Assembly: GCA_005789825.1 (NCBI GenBank)
Contig: SXWY01000139.1
Coordinates: forward strand, 1 to 43,064
From: Burkholderiales bacterium
GTDB lineage: Bacteria; Pseudomonadota; Gammaproteobacteria; Burkholderiales; Burkholderiaceae_C
Direction of reading: 5' to 3'
DNA: 43,064 nucleotides
Shown: in pieces, positions 19,766 through 29,316 of the stretch
How positions within the stretch are numbered: the stretch's first letter is position 1
Layout of the letters: every line of letters begins with the position of its first letter
Translations under genes and position numbers: made by a program
The notes under the pieces: generated by a model
Databases searched by the model: none
Seen by the model: only the letters and a program-made list of their open reading frames with translations
Told to the model about the DNA's origin: nothing

Positions 19766-20470
19766 TTAATCGCCAGCGCTCAAAAAATGGTAGAGATGGC
19801 GCAAGATGCCCGCGGTTGCGCCCCAAATCAAGCGTTGCCTGTGCTCGGTGTCGTAGGGCATCGAGAACCATTCGCGTGTCACGCCACGCCATTGCACGGC
19901 ATGCCGGCGGTGGTTGGCGGGATCCATCAAATGCGCCAGCGGCACCTCAAATACGTCAGCCACTTCCTGCGGATTGGCCGCCAATTGCATGGCCGGGTTG
20001 AGCAACGCCACCACGGGTGTGACGCGGTAACCCGTGCCCGTGACATACACCGGCAAGCAGCCCAGCACAGACACACAATCAGGATGCAAGCCGACTTCCT
20101 CTTGCGCCTCACGCAAAGCCGTGGCGATTTCGTCTGCGTCTTGTGTGTCTTGTCGGCCACCAGGCAAAGCCACTTGCCCCGAATGCGACGATAAATGGGC
20201 AGTGCGCACGGTCAACAACACACTGGGCTGCGCACGCATCACCAAACCCAATAACACCGACGCCGGTTTGGGCGCTACATCGTTCCATAGCGGTTCATGA
20301 AAAGCGGTTGCTTTCCCCGAATCAGGGCGAGCAAATCTTTGCCTGAGTGATGCTTCGCTCAATGCATGCAGCGGCACCGCTGGCAAATGGGCATCCGTCC
20401 CCAGCACTTCCACATCATGCGGAGAAAAATCGGGAATCTGGGCCAATGACACGAAAGGGGCTTGGGACAT
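19766..20470 (-). CDS. NUDIX hydrolase, CoA pyrophosphatase-like
   Basis: GQVALPGGRQDTQDADEIATALREAQEEVGL matches the Nudix box; likely start MSQAPFVSLAQ at 20470. Confidence 0.9.
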   Translation of the reverse strand: MSQAPFVSLAQIPDFSPHDVEVLGTDAHLPAVPLHALSEASLRQRFARPDSGKATAFHEPLWNDVAPKPASVLLGLVMRAQPSVLLTVRTAHLSSHSGQVALPGGRQDTQDADEIATALREAQEEVGLHPDCVSVLGCLPVYVTGTGYRVTPVVALLNPAMQLAANPQEVADVFEVPLAHLMDPANHRRHAVQWRGVTREWFSMPYDTEHRQRLIWGATAGILRHLYHFLSAGD

Positions 20471-20474
20471 GGTC

Positions 20475-20512
20475 AATAAAAAACCGCCACAGCTTGCACT
20501 GAGGCGGTTTGG
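20475..20512 (-). terminator. Rho-independent terminator downstream of rplS
   Basis: Minus strand AAACCGCCtcagtgcaagctgtGGCGGTTTTTTATT. Confidence 0.85.
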
Positions 20513-20533
20513 CAAAACACCATCGGCCAGCGG

Positions 20534-20929
20534 TTATTCAGCGGCGGCGGCGGCTTTGGCGGCCGGACTGGCCTTGGCAGTGAGTTTTTCTTTGATACGG
20601 GCCGACTTGCCGCTGCGCTCACGCAAATAGTAGAGCTTGGCGCGACGAACGTCGCCACGACGCTTGACTTCAATGGCAGCAATCAGCGGGCTATAGGTTT
20701 GGAAAGTACGCTCAACGCCTTCGCCGCTGGAAATTTTGCGGACGATGAAATTGCTGTTGATGCCGCGATTACGCTTGGCAATCACCACGCCTTCGAAGGC
20801 CTGAACACGTTTGCGGCTGCCTTCCACCACATTGACGCTGACCACGACGGTGTCGCCGGGGGCGAATGCAGGGATTTTTTTGCCCATGCGGGCGATTTCT
20901 TCCTGTTCCAGGATTTGGATGAGATTCAT
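20534..20929 (-). CDS. rplS: 50S ribosomal protein L19
   Basis: [66 protein letters not shown]. Confidence 0.98.
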   Translation of the reverse strand: MNLIQILEQEEIARMGKKIPAFAPGDTVVVSVNVVEGSRKRVQAFEGVVIAKRNRGINSNFIVRKISSGEGVERTFQTYSPLIAAIEVKRRGDVRRAKLYYLRERSGKSARIKEKLTAKASPAAKAAAAAE

Positions 20930-21012
20930 AAGGTCCTCTGTACGATCATGGATGCGCTACACAAAAGGCCTGTGCTTGCAAAAGGCTGTAACACCAGGCG
21001 GCCATCCAGAGG
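20930..21012 (-). promoter_or_regulatory. Candidate structured leader of rplS pairing with its Shine-Dalgarno sequence
   Basis: On minus strand CCTCTG (21012-21007) complements CAGAGG (20940-20935), the likely SD; nested GATG/CATC and GCCTG/CAGGC stems. Confidence 0.45.
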
Positions 21013-21048
21013 ATCGAAAAGCCCTCCATTATAACCAGCAGTGCTGGG

Positions 21049-21807
21049 TTACTTTTTACCTGCCAACAGGCACTCGTCTTGAGAGCTCAAAAGCCCTGCG
21101 GACCGGGCTTGGGCGATCAAATCGGGACGGTTTTCTGCCGTTAGACGCAAACTGCTGGCGCGTCGCCACTGTGCAATATGCGCATGGTGGCCTGACAACA
21201 GTTCAGGCGGTGCGCTTTGGTCGCGCCAGACTTCGGGACGGGTGAAATGCGGGCAATCCAGCAAGCCGCTCAAGTCGGGTGAAAAACTGTCCTGCGCATG
21301 GCTGTCGCTGTCGTTCAACACACCGGCTTGGAGTCTGGCCACCGCGTCTAGCCACGCCATGGCGGCGATCTCCCCGCCAGACATCACAAAATCACCCAAG
21401 CTGATTTGCTGGTCCACATAGCTGTCGATGAACCGCTGGTCAACGCCTTCATATCGACCGCACAGCAGCACCGCGCCTTGGGGCGAACTGGCAAAACCTC
21501 GTACCTGTTCTTGTTCAAGTCGTTTTCCAACCGGTGAAAAATAAACGAGTGGTGCGGATTGCCTGTCGTCATCGCGGGCTTGCCGAATGGCCTGCAAACA
21601 CTGGGTCAGCGGTTCAGCCAACATGACCATGCCTGGGCCGCCGCCAAACGGTCGGTCATCGACCCGCCGGTTCGGTCCGTCAGCAAAATCGCGCGGGTTC
21701 CAGCAATGCAAGGCGATGCTGCCTTGGTCAAATGCACGGCGAATCACCCCTTGCACAGCGAAAAACTGGATCAATTCAGGAAAAAGCGTGATGACGTCGA
21801 TACGCAT
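21049..21807 (-). CDS. trmD: tRNA (guanosine(37)-N1)-methyltransferase
   Basis: MRIDVITLFPELIQFF; FGGGPGMVMLAEPL; LCGRYEGVDQRFIDSYVDQQISLGDFVMSGGEIAAM. Confidence 0.97.
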   Translation of the reverse strand: MRIDVITLFPELIQFFAVQGVIRRAFDQGSIALHCWNPRDFADGPNRRVDDRPFGGGPGMVMLAEPLTQCLQAIRQARDDDRQSAPLVYFSPVGKRLEQEQVRGFASSPQGAVLLCGRYEGVDQRFIDSYVDQQISLGDFVMSGGEIAAMAWLDAVARLQAGVLNDSDSHAQDSFSPDLSGLLDCPHFTRPEVWRDQSAPPELLSGHHAHIAQWRRASSLRLTAENRPDLIAQARSAGLLSSQDECLLAGKK

Positions 21808-21815
21808 GGTCGCGC

Positions 21816-22388
21816 TCAATAATCCGCTTGCCAATCCACCCAAATTTGCTTGGCAGCGGTATCCACCCGGTCAATATATGCACTGACAAAGGGAATCATG
21901 CGTTCGATGGGCTTGGCTGGGTCCTCGGGGTTGGCTTGGTGAATCACCAGCACGGTTTGGGGTCCGGTAGACAACAGTTCAGTCACCGTTCCCAACGCCA
22001 GACTCTCCCGGTTCAGTACCGATAAACCGATCAAATCCACCCAATAGTACTCGTCGGCCTGGGTAGAGGGAAACGAAGAACGGGGTACAAAAATACGAGC
22101 CCCCTTGAGGCTTTCAGCGGTGTCTCGGTCTATCGCCTCCATCGGACAAGCCACCACGGAATCGGCATGTTCCTTGGCCTCGCGTATGCGCATGAGGACT
22201 GTGCCCTTGAAAGGGGAAGGACCGCGCTGATTGGCTTGCAAAAACCAACGTTTGGAAGAAAAAAGCGCCTGCGGAGAGGCGCTGTGGGGCAAAACTTTGA
22301 ACCAGCCTTTGAGGCCCCATGCATCCAGAATGCGTCCGACCTCGACAGCATCCGCTGGCAATTCAGCAGGCTCCCAGGCAGGCTGCAT
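21816..22388 (-). CDS. rimM: Ribosome maturation factor RimM
   Basis: VGRILDAWGLKGWFKVLPHS; DEYYWVDLIGLSVLN; MIPFVSAYIDRVD; located between rpsP and trmD. Confidence 0.95.
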   Translation of the reverse strand: MQPAWEPAELPADAVEVGRILDAWGLKGWFKVLPHSASPQALFSSKRWFLQANQRGPSPFKGTVLMRIREAKEHADSVVACPMEAIDRDTAESLKGARIFVPRSSFPSTQADEYYWVDLIGLSVLNRESLALGTVTELLSTGPQTVLVIHQANPEDPAKPIERMIPFVSAYIDRVDTAAKQIWVDWQADY

Positions 22389-22399
22389 GGGATTGGGTA

Positions 22400-22651
22400 T
22401 CAGGCGGCTTTTTTGCCGGCCTGTTTGATCAGGCGCTCGACGGTGGGCGAGGTTTGCGCGCCTACACCGGTCCAGTAACTCAGACGGTCTTGAGAAATAC
22501 GCAAGCCTTCTTCGCCACCGGCAGCGATGGGGTTGTAAAAGCCGATGCGCTCGATAAAGCGGCCGTCACGGCGAACGCGTTTGTCGGCGACAACGATATT
22601 GAAAAAGGGACGGGCTTTTGCGCCGCCGCGGGAGAGTCGGATGACGACCAT
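22400..22651 (-). CDS. rpsP: 30S ribosomal protein S16
   Basis: [41 protein letters not shown]. Confidence 0.98.
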   Translation of the reverse strand: MVVIRLSRGGAKARPFFNIVVADKRVRRDGRFIERIGFYNPIAAGGEEGLRISQDRLSYWTGVGAQTSPTVERLIKQAGKKAA

Positions 22652-22734
22652 GGTTTATCCTTGGGTGCAGTCTTTGATTCAGCGATGAGACACGCGACTT
22701 GACCACCCGGCCAGCGCTCGCTGAAAAGCCCACC

Positions 22735-22740
22735 ATTATA
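22735..22740 (-). promoter_or_regulatory. Candidate -10 box (TATAAT) of the rpsP-rimM-trmD-rplS operon
   Basis: Consensus TATAAT on minus strand ~84 nt upstream of rpsP; the -35 region is weak. Confidence 0.5.
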
Positions 22741-22752
22741 GACCGCCGCCAC

Positions 22753-23286
22753 ATGAGCCCTTTCCGCCCGTTGATTCGCGCCTGCCAACCTGCCGACTTG
22801 CCTGCAGTGGCCGCTATTTACGCCCACCATGTGACCCATGGCAGCGGCAGTTTTGAAACCGATCCGCCCTCGCTGGCCGACATGACCCAGCGCCATGCCC
22901 ATGTCCTTCAACTCGGCCTGCCGTGGCTGGTGGCCAGCGTGGACAGCGAAGTGCGGGGATTTGCCTATGCCAACCATTTCAGGCCGCGCCCGGGTTTTCG
23001 CTTTTTGGTCGAGGATTCGGTGTACGTGCATGCCGATCATGGCGGGCAAGGCCTGGGCTTGGCGTTGCTGGCAGAGTTGGTGAGGCGCTGTGAAATCGCG
23101 GGTATGCGACAAATGCTGGCGGTGATTGGCGACTCGGCCAACACCGGTTCTATCGCCTTGCACCAGCGGCTGGGGTTTGCCAAAGTGGGGCAACTCAACG
23201 CCAGCGGCAGAAAGCATGGCAAGTGGCTGGACACCGTGCTGATGCAACGCGCATTGGGTGCGGGCGACGCCAGCGATCCGGCATGA
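22753..23286 (+). CDS. GNAT-family N-acetyltransferase (phosphinothricin acetyltransferase-like)
   Basis: IRACQPADLPAVAAIYAHHVTHGSGSFETDPPS; DSVYVHADHGGQGLGLALLAELV acetyl-CoA binding region. Confidence 0.88.
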   Translation: MSPFRPLIRACQPADLPAVAAIYAHHVTHGSGSFETDPPSLADMTQRHAHVLQLGLPWLVASVDSEVRGFAYANHFRPRPGFRFLVEDSVYVHADHGGQGLGLALLAELVRRCEIAGMRQMLAVIGDSANTGSIALHQRLGFAKVGQLNASGRKHGKWLDTVLMQRALGAGDASDPA

Positions 23287-23370
23287 CCCCAGACACGATT
23301 CATCCCCCAGCACCAACGGTTATCACGGCTTCACGGGTCGCTGCGGCTTGCAGCGGCAGATAATCTGTCG

Positions 23371-23817
23371 ATGAAAAACAAAACCTTGGTGTGCTGGTTA
23401 GGGCTGATTGCTGGACCGTTGGGCGCGGCCCGTTTTTACATGTACGGTTGGCGCGATTCCATCGGTTGGTCACTGGTGTTGCTGAGCATGTTGGGTATGT
23501 ACGGCTTTGAACGGGCCCAATCATTTGGTGTGGATGATCCGTTGAGTTGGTGGTTGGCACCACTGCTCGGCATATCTATCGCCGTCAGCGCAATTCACAC
23601 GTTGTACTGGGGGTTGCTGTCTCAAACCGATTGGAACCAGCGCTATAACCCTGACGCCGATACCGAAGCCCGCAGCGGTCGCACCAATTGGCTCACGGTA
23701 GGTGCCTTGGTGTTGTCCATGATGCTCGGTGCGACCGCGCTCATTTCCAGTCTGGCTTACGGCTTTCAACGTTATTTCGAATCGCAAATAGAAGAAGCCC
23801 GAAAAATTTCCCAATGA
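23371..23817 (+). CDS. Uncharacterised membrane protein, TM2-like N-terminus
   Basis: LVCWLGLIAGPLGAARFYMYGWRDSIGWSLVLLSMLGMYG and further hydrophobic segments. Confidence 0.6.
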   Translation: MKNKTLVCWLGLIAGPLGAARFYMYGWRDSIGWSLVLLSMLGMYGFERAQSFGVDDPLSWWLAPLLGISIAVSAIHTLYWGLLSQTDWNQRYNPDADTEARSGRTNWLTVGALVLSMMLGATALISSLAYGFQRYFESQIEEARKISQ

Positions 23818-23824
23818 GTTTTTT

Positions 23825-24310
23825 TCAGCGTCCGGTCAGTTTTTCGATCGGCTGCTCAGCCACCGCATGCAGCATCACGGGAATGACTTTGCGAGGCGCC
23901 AACTCTTGCAACGGTAACAACACAAATGCACGCTCCATCCAACGTGGGTGTGGCACGGTTAGCCAGCGGCTGTATATCTTGGCGTCGCCATAAAAAATCA
24001 GATCCAAATCCAATGTGCGGGGCGCGTTTTGTTGGCTACGCACCCTGCCCGCTGATTGCTCGGACAGATGCAATGCCGCCAATAAATCGGGGGCGCTCAA
24101 TGCCGTGCGGATATGCGCTACTGCATTGATGAACGAAGGGCCCAAGGCTTGCCAAGGCGCGCTTCGGTACAGCGATGAAGCGGCGATCAGCTCGGTGTGG
24201 GGCAATTGCGCCAGCCCAGCCAATGCCTGTTGAACCGAAGCCACCGCATCGCCGAGATTGGCACCCACGGCGACATAGGCGTCAACCGGGTCACGGGTTG
24301 GGTGTGCCAC
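23825..24310 (-). CDS. folK: 2-amino-4-hydroxy-6-hydroxymethyldihydropteridine diphosphokinase
   Basis: AYVAVGANLGDAVASVQQAL; RTLDLDLIFYGD; LTVPHPRWMERAFVLLPLQELAP. Confidence 0.95.
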   Translation of the reverse strand: MAHPTRDPVDAYVAVGANLGDAVASVQQALAGLAQLPHTELIAASSLYRSAPWQALGPSFINAVAHIRTALSAPDLLAALHLSEQSAGRVRSQQNAPRTLDLDLIFYGDAKIYSRWLTVPHPRWMERAFVLLPLQELAPRKVIPVMLHAVAEQPIEKLTGR

Positions 24311-25748
24311 TGGTTTGCGGCTTGTCGCCAGCAGGTTTGCGACGGCGACGCGGGCGTTTTTTGGGCTCCCCCTCAGCGCGAACCGCCCGAGGGGCTGGTT
24401 TGACGGCTTGCAGCAAGGCCACGCGGCTGTCGTCGTCGGCCAAACTGAAGTCTTCCCACCAGTCGGCCAGTTCTAGTTCTACCTCACCGACCTCGGCGCG
24501 CAAGCACATGAAATCGAAACCTGCGCGAAAACGCGCTTGTTCAACCAAGCCAAAAGGTGAGCTGCCGGTGCGTTTTTCAAAACGCGGTTGCATGGTCCAA
24601 ATTTCGCGCATGTCGCCCGCCAATTTGCCGCGGCCTGACACATCGCCAATGCGGGCGTTAAACACTTCCTCAATCGCTTCTTGTAACGCAGGAAACACCG
24701 CCATTTGGCCGGTACGGGCTTGCCAACCTTTGCGCACATCGGCCCACAACACACATGCCAACAAAAAGCTGGGGGCGACCGGTTTGCCCTCGCCCACTCT
24801 TCTGTCGGTGTCTTGCAATGCGGCTTGGACAAACGGCGTGTCTGCCCGTTCAACCACCACATCTAACAAGGGATAAATGCCTTTGGCCAGGCCGAGTTTT
24901 TTCAATTGCTCGATGCTGGCCATGGCATGTCCGGTTTGCAGCAATTTGAGCATTTCATCGAACAAACGGCTTTGCGGAACATCGGCCAACAATTCCATCA
25001 TGGACTTGAGTGGCTTGGCCGTGCGGGCTTCGAGTTTGAAACCCAAGGCACTGAGCTTGGCGGCAAAACGAACTGCGCGAATGATGCGCACCGGGTCTTC
25101 GCGGTAGCGTGCAGCGGGCTCGCCAATCATGCGAATCACGCGCTTGGCCGCGTCTTCAAATCCATGGTGGTAATCGATGACTTCGCCAACACTGGGGTCG
25201 TAATACATGGCGTTGACAGTGAAATCGCGGCGGGTGGCGTCTTCGTCTTGCGGGCCCCACACGTTGTCTCGCAACACCCGTCCACTGGCGTCTACCGCAT
25301 GGGTCATGTTGGACAAGGCTTTTTTGCTGGTGCGCTCGTTACCGCTGACCTGCTCGGCATCGTTGCTGTCTAGGTGGGCGCGAAACGTCGAGACTTCGAT
25401 CACTTCGTGGTCGCGACCGCGCCCATACACCACATGCACGATGCGAAAACGTCTGCCGATGATGAAAGCGCGCCGGAAACAGGCTTTGACTTCTTCGGGG
25501 GTGGCGTCGGTGGCCACGTCGAAATCTTTGGGCTTCAAACCAACCAACAAGTCGCGCACCGCACCACCCACGATGTACGCTTGAAAACCTCGCTCTTGCA
25601 AGGTACGCACCACATTCCAAGCGCGTTCGTCCACCAAATCGGGATCGATGCCATGGGTGCTGGTGGCAATGACGCGGCGCTTGCCAAAGCTTGTTTTGCT
25701 GCTTGCGCCGGATTTGCCAAACAGGTTTTGAATGATTTTTTTGATCAT
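24291..25748 (-). CDS. pcnB: Poly(A) polymerase PcnB
   Basis: AYIVGGAVRDLLVGLKPKDFDVATDATPEEVKACFRRAFIIGRRFRIVHV; TRRDFTVNAMYYDP; basic tail. Likely start MIKKIIQNLFG. Confidence 0.94.
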   Translation of the reverse strand: MIKKIIQNLFGKSGASSKTSFGKRRVIATSTHGIDPDLVDERAWNVVRTLQERGFQAYIVGGAVRDLLVGLKPKDFDVATDATPEEVKACFRRAFIIGRRFRIVHVVYGRGRDHEVIEVSTFRAHLDSNDAEQVSGNERTSKKALSNMTHAVDASGRVLRDNVWGPQDEDATRRDFTVNAMYYDPSVGEVIDYHHGFEDAAKRVIRMIGEPAARYREDPVRIIRAVRFAAKLSALGFKLEARTAKPLKSMMELLADVPQSRLFDEMLKLLQTGHAMASIEQLKKLGLAKGIYPLLDVVVERADTPFVQAALQDTDRRVGEGKPVAPSFLLACVLWADVRKGWQARTGQMAVFPALQEAIEEVFNARIGDVSGRGKLAGDMREIWTMQPRFEKRTGSSPFGLVEQARFRAGFDFMCLRAEVGEVELELADWWEDFSLADDDSRVALLQAVKPAPRAVRAEGEPKKRPRRRRKPAGDKPQTSGTPNP

Positions 25749-26434
25749 GTGTGCCCGAAAAGGTCGAGGATACGCCATGACCGCTCTTGGGCGATTTGTC
25801 GCAATGCCGGGCTGGGGTTGGTGACCACCGGTACCTGAACCTTTTCCAACAAAGGCAAGTCATTGGTGGAGTCGCTGTAAAACGTGGCGCTGACTTGTGA
25901 CCAGTCCAAGCCTTGCTTGGCCAGCCAATCGGTCACGCGTATGACCTTGCCCTCGCGCAATGACGGCACCCCGGCAATTTCACCGGTGATTTGTCCGGCT
26001 TTATCGCGTTCGAGTTCCACCGCGAGCAATATATCTATGCCAAAGGCTTTGGCGATCGGTCCGGTGACAAATTCGTTGGTGGCTGTCACCATGACCAAGG
26101 TGTCGCCTTGTGCACGGTGCTGTTCAACCAATGCAATGGCTTGCGGCTTGATCGCGGGTTGAATCACTCGCTGCATGAATTGCAAATGGGCAGCATGGGC
26201 GGCCTCCCAACCGCGCTCACGCACAGATTGCGTGGTGAAACGAACATATTCGTGGATATCCAAACAGCCCGCCTGGTAGTCGGCGTAAAACGCGTTGTTT
26301 CTTTGGCGAAACGTGGCTTCATCCACCCAGCCCAACGAAAGCATGAATTCGCCCCAAGACTGGTCAGAGTCCAAGGGCAACAAGGTATGGTCTAAATCAA
26401 ACAGGGCAAGCTTCATTTGCAATTCAGGTTTCAT
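25745..26434 (-). CDS. HAD-superfamily (IB) hydrolase, SerB-like
   Basis: LALFDLDHTLLPLDSDQSW motif I; VMVTATNEFVTGPIAKAFGID; FYSDSTNDLPLLEKV. Confidence 0.9.
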   Translation of the reverse strand: MKPELQMKLALFDLDHTLLPLDSDQSWGEFMLSLGWVDEATFRQRNNAFYADYQAGCLDIHEYVRFTTQSVRERGWEAAHAAHLQFMQRVIQPAIKPQAIALVEQHRAQGDTLVMVTATNEFVTGPIAKAFGIDILLAVELERDKAGQITGEIAGVPSLREGKVIRVTDWLAKQGLDWSQVSATFYSDSTNDLPLLEKVQVPVVTNPSPALRQIAQERSWRILDLFGHT

Positions 26435-27110
26435 CGAGCATGGCTCTTAACAAGGGGATGGTCAAAGGCCGCTGTGTTTGCAGCGCGTAATGGTCGAGTT
26501 GCTCCAGCAGGCTGATCAAATGGCCCAGGTCACGGCTAAAGCGGCTGAGCAAGTAATCCAGCAAATCGGTACCCAAATGCAAGCCCAAAGCTTGCGCATG
26601 GGTGAGCAACACTTCTTTGCGCTGAATATCGTCCAGCAAATGCAGCTGAAACACATGGCCCCAGCCCAACCGACTGCGCAGGTCTTCACGCAAAGGCAAG
26701 TCTTGCGGCGGCAAACTGCCTGCTGACAACACCCACGGTTGCCGGTCTGCGCCCGGAGTGGCTGCGTTGACAAACCAGTTGAATGCCATGTGTTGTTGAA
26801 TCGCCGAGTACTGTTGCACGTCATCGAGCAACAACACCTCCCACGCTGGGTTGAATGCATCGGGCTGGTGGGTGGTTTTGTCCATCCAACCTACTTCTGC
26901 ACCTTGTTGTCGAATATGTTGCGCCACCGCTTTGAGCAAATGGGTTTTGCCGCTGCCTTGGTCGCCCCACAAATAGGTGGGCACAGGGGATCGGGTGCGG
27001 CCAGCCATCCACAATTCCAAATGCGAGAGAGCCGCGGCATTGTGGCCGGGATGGAAATTGGCCAAACTGGGGCCCACCGACACCCCAATGTCCAACGCAA
27101 TTTGCTTCAT
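26424..27110 (-). CDS. hda: DnaA regulatory inactivator Hda
   Basis: MKQIALDIGVSVGPSLANFHPGHNAAALSHLELW; LWGDQGSGKTHLLKAVAQHI; LLDDVQQYSAIQQHMAFNWF. Confidence 0.92.
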   Translation of the reverse strand: MKQIALDIGVSVGPSLANFHPGHNAAALSHLELWMAGRTRSPVPTYLWGDQGSGKTHLLKAVAQHIRQQGAEVGWMDKTTHQPDAFNPAWEVLLLDDVQQYSAIQQHMAFNWFVNAATPGADRQPWVLSAGSLPPQDLPLREDLRSRLGWGHVFQLHLLDDIQRKEVLLTHAQALGLHLGTDLLDYLLSRFSRDLGHLISLLEQLDHYALQTQRPLTIPLLRAMLDET

Positions 27111-27116
27111 GGGTAC

Positions 27117-28196
27117 TTAACCCGCATACAAACGGCTGGCGAAATAGCGTTCACGCAAACGGCGCAATGCCACCAACAACACCGCGCTGGCAGGCAAGGC
27201 GATCAAGACACCCACAAACCCGAGCAACTGGCCAAACGCCAACAACGCAAAAATAACAACCAGCGGGTGTAAGCCGATACGCTCGCCGATCAAACGCGGC
27301 GTGAGCACAAAACTTTCGAGCAATTGGCCAATGCCAAACACCACCAACAGCATCAGTCCAGCTTGCATGGGCGCCATTTCCAAAAACCCGCAAAGCGCGG
27401 CCAACAACAAGCCCACGCCAAACCCCACATACGGCACAAACACCGCCATGCCGGTCAATATGCCGATCGGCCAGGCCGCCGACAAGCCAAACAAGGACAA
27501 ACCCGCCACGTAATAAACCGACAAGCACAGCATGACCAACAACTGCCCGCGCAGATACTCGCCCAACACAGCGTCAGCTTCTTTGACAAAACGCGTCACT
27601 GAGGGCTCAGCTTGGCGCGGCAACCAATCGCGCATGTGCGCCAGCAAATGGTGTCCGTCCATCAGCCAATAAAACAAAGCCACTGGGATCAACACCGAAT
27701 TACCGATCAAAGCCAGCGCCACACTGCCGCCTATGCGCAACGAGGCCAGCACCGAATCCATGCCGGTGTGCCACAAGGCTTGTGTTTGAGCAGCGACGAA
27801 ATCTTTGATACCTTGCGGATCAAGTTGAATATCGATACCCACGCTTTGCAGCAACGGCACCAGCGTGGTTTGCAATTGCGCCAGCAAAACAGGCAATTGG
27901 CTTTGTAAGCGCGCCGCTTCTTTGAACAACACGGGCACGATCAGCCCGACAAATGCCACCAGCAACAGCAAAAACACGGTTTCGCACAACAACACCAAGA
28001 GAAAACGGGGCACCCTTGGTCCGCATAAATTTTCCAACCGGCGCAACACAGGTGACAGCACATAGGCGATCACCGCGGCAATCAAAAATGGGGTGAGCAC
28101 CGGCGCCAACCACCACAGCAACGCGGACAACAGACTGCCTATCAGCAACCAGGCGGCGTAAAAACGGTAGTCGGGGGAAGTGGACATCAGGCGCAA
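27117..28196 (-). CDS. AI-2E family transporter (PerM-like)
   Basis: Multi-TM protein; FLIAAVIAYVLSPVLRRLE; GQLLESFVLTPRLIGERIGLHPLVVIFALLAFGQLLGFVGVLIALPASAVL. Confidence 0.92.
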   Translation of the reverse strand: MRLMSTSPDYRFYAAWLLIGSLLSALLWWLAPVLTPFLIAAVIAYVLSPVLRRLENLCGPRVPRFLLVLLCETVFLLLLVAFVGLIVPVLFKEAARLQSQLPVLLAQLQTTLVPLLQSVGIDIQLDPQGIKDFVAAQTQALWHTGMDSVLASLRIGGSVALALIGNSVLIPVALFYWLMDGHHLLAHMRDWLPRQAEPSVTRFVKEADAVLGEYLRGQLLVMLCLSVYYVAGLSLFGLSAAWPIGILTGMAVFVPYVGFGVGLLLAALCGFLEMAPMQAGLMLLVVFGIGQLLESFVLTPRLIGERIGLHPLVVIFALLAFGQLLGFVGVLIALPASAVLLVALRRLRERYFASRLYAG

Positions 28197-28208
28197 AGTA
28201 CCCGGATT

Positions 28209-28226
28209 TAGAATGGCCCGATTCTA
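28209..28226. promoter_or_regulatory. Symmetric divergent -10 pair TAGAAT-ggcccg-ATTCTA
   Basis: Inverted TAGAAT hexamers between divergent purM (+) and AI-2E transporter (-) genes. Confidence 0.5.
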
Positions 28227-28265
28227 TCGACCCGCCCCTCAGGCGCATTCGCAGCGCCCATACCC

Positions 28266-29294
28266 ATGAATAAACCACTTTCTTACAAAGACGCAGGCGT
28301 TGACATCGATGCCGGAGACGCCTTGGTTGAACGCATCAAACCTTTGGCGAAAAAAACCCTGCGCGATGGCGTATTGGCTGGCATTGGCGGTTTTGGTGCG
28401 CTGTTTGAAGTGCCCAAAAATTACCGCGAACCGGTTTTGGTCAGTGGCACCGACGGCGTCGGTACCAAACTCAAACTGGCGTTTGAATGGAACATGCATG
28501 ACACCGTTGGCATCGATTTGGTGGCCATGAGTGTCAACGACGTATTGGTACAAGGCGCTGAGCCTTTGTTCTTTTTGGACTATTTCGCCTGCGGCAAACT
28601 CGATGTGGATACCGCTGCCTCTGTCGTCGGTGGAATTGCCAAAGGCTGTGAATTGTCCGGATGCGCGTTGATTGGTGGCGAAACCGCCGAAATGCCGGGC
28701 ATGTACCCGGCGGGTGAATACGACTTGGCCGGTTTTGCTGTGGGCGTGGTGGAAAAGTCGCTGATCCTGACCGGCCAAGATGTCAAACCCTCAGACGTGG
28801 TGCTGGGTCTGGCCTCCAGTGGCGTGCATTCCAACGGATTCAGTTTGGTGCGAAAAGTCATCGAACGCGCGGCCTCGAATTTACCCACCACCTTAGACGG
28901 TCAACCGTTCAAAGAAGCCATCATGGCGCCCACCCGCTTGTATGTGAAATCCGTGCTGGCTGCTCTCAAAGCACACCCTGTCAAAGCACTCGCGCACATC
29001 ACAGGTGGCGGTCTGACCGAGAACATTCCCCGCGTGTTGCCTGAGCACTGCGCGGCACACCTTGAACGCGCCCAATGGCCGCGCACTGAACTTTTTCAAT
29101 GGCTGCAAAACACCGCGGGCATTGATGAAGCAGAAATGTGCCGCACGTTCAACAACGGGATTGGCATGGTGGTCGTGATTGCTGCCGAACACGCCCAATC
29201 CTGCGCCGACTCACTGCGGCAATCAGGTGAGCAGGTCTACACCATCGGCGTGATCGCTGACAAAGGCGAAGGTGCGGCAGTCCTGATTCGCTGA
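28266..29294 (+). CDS. purM: Phosphoribosylformylglycinamidine cyclo-ligase
   Basis: [58 protein letters not shown]. Confidence 0.97.
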   Translation: MNKPLSYKDAGVDIDAGDALVERIKPLAKKTLRDGVLAGIGGFGALFEVPKNYREPVLVSGTDGVGTKLKLAFEWNMHDTVGIDLVAMSVNDVLVQGAEPLFFLDYFACGKLDVDTAASVVGGIAKGCELSGCALIGGETAEMPGMYPAGEYDLAGFAVGVVEKSLILTGQDVKPSDVVLGLASSGVHSNGFSLVRKVIERAASNLPTTLDGQPFKEAIMAPTRLYVKSVLAALKAHPVKALAHITGGGLTENIPRVLPEHCAAHLERAQWPRTELFQWLQNTAGIDEAEMCRTFNNGIGMVVVIAAEHAQSCADSLRQSGEQVYTIGVIADKGEGAAVLIR

Positions 29295-29316
29295 AGTTGG
29301 GAAGCTACCAGCGGAT

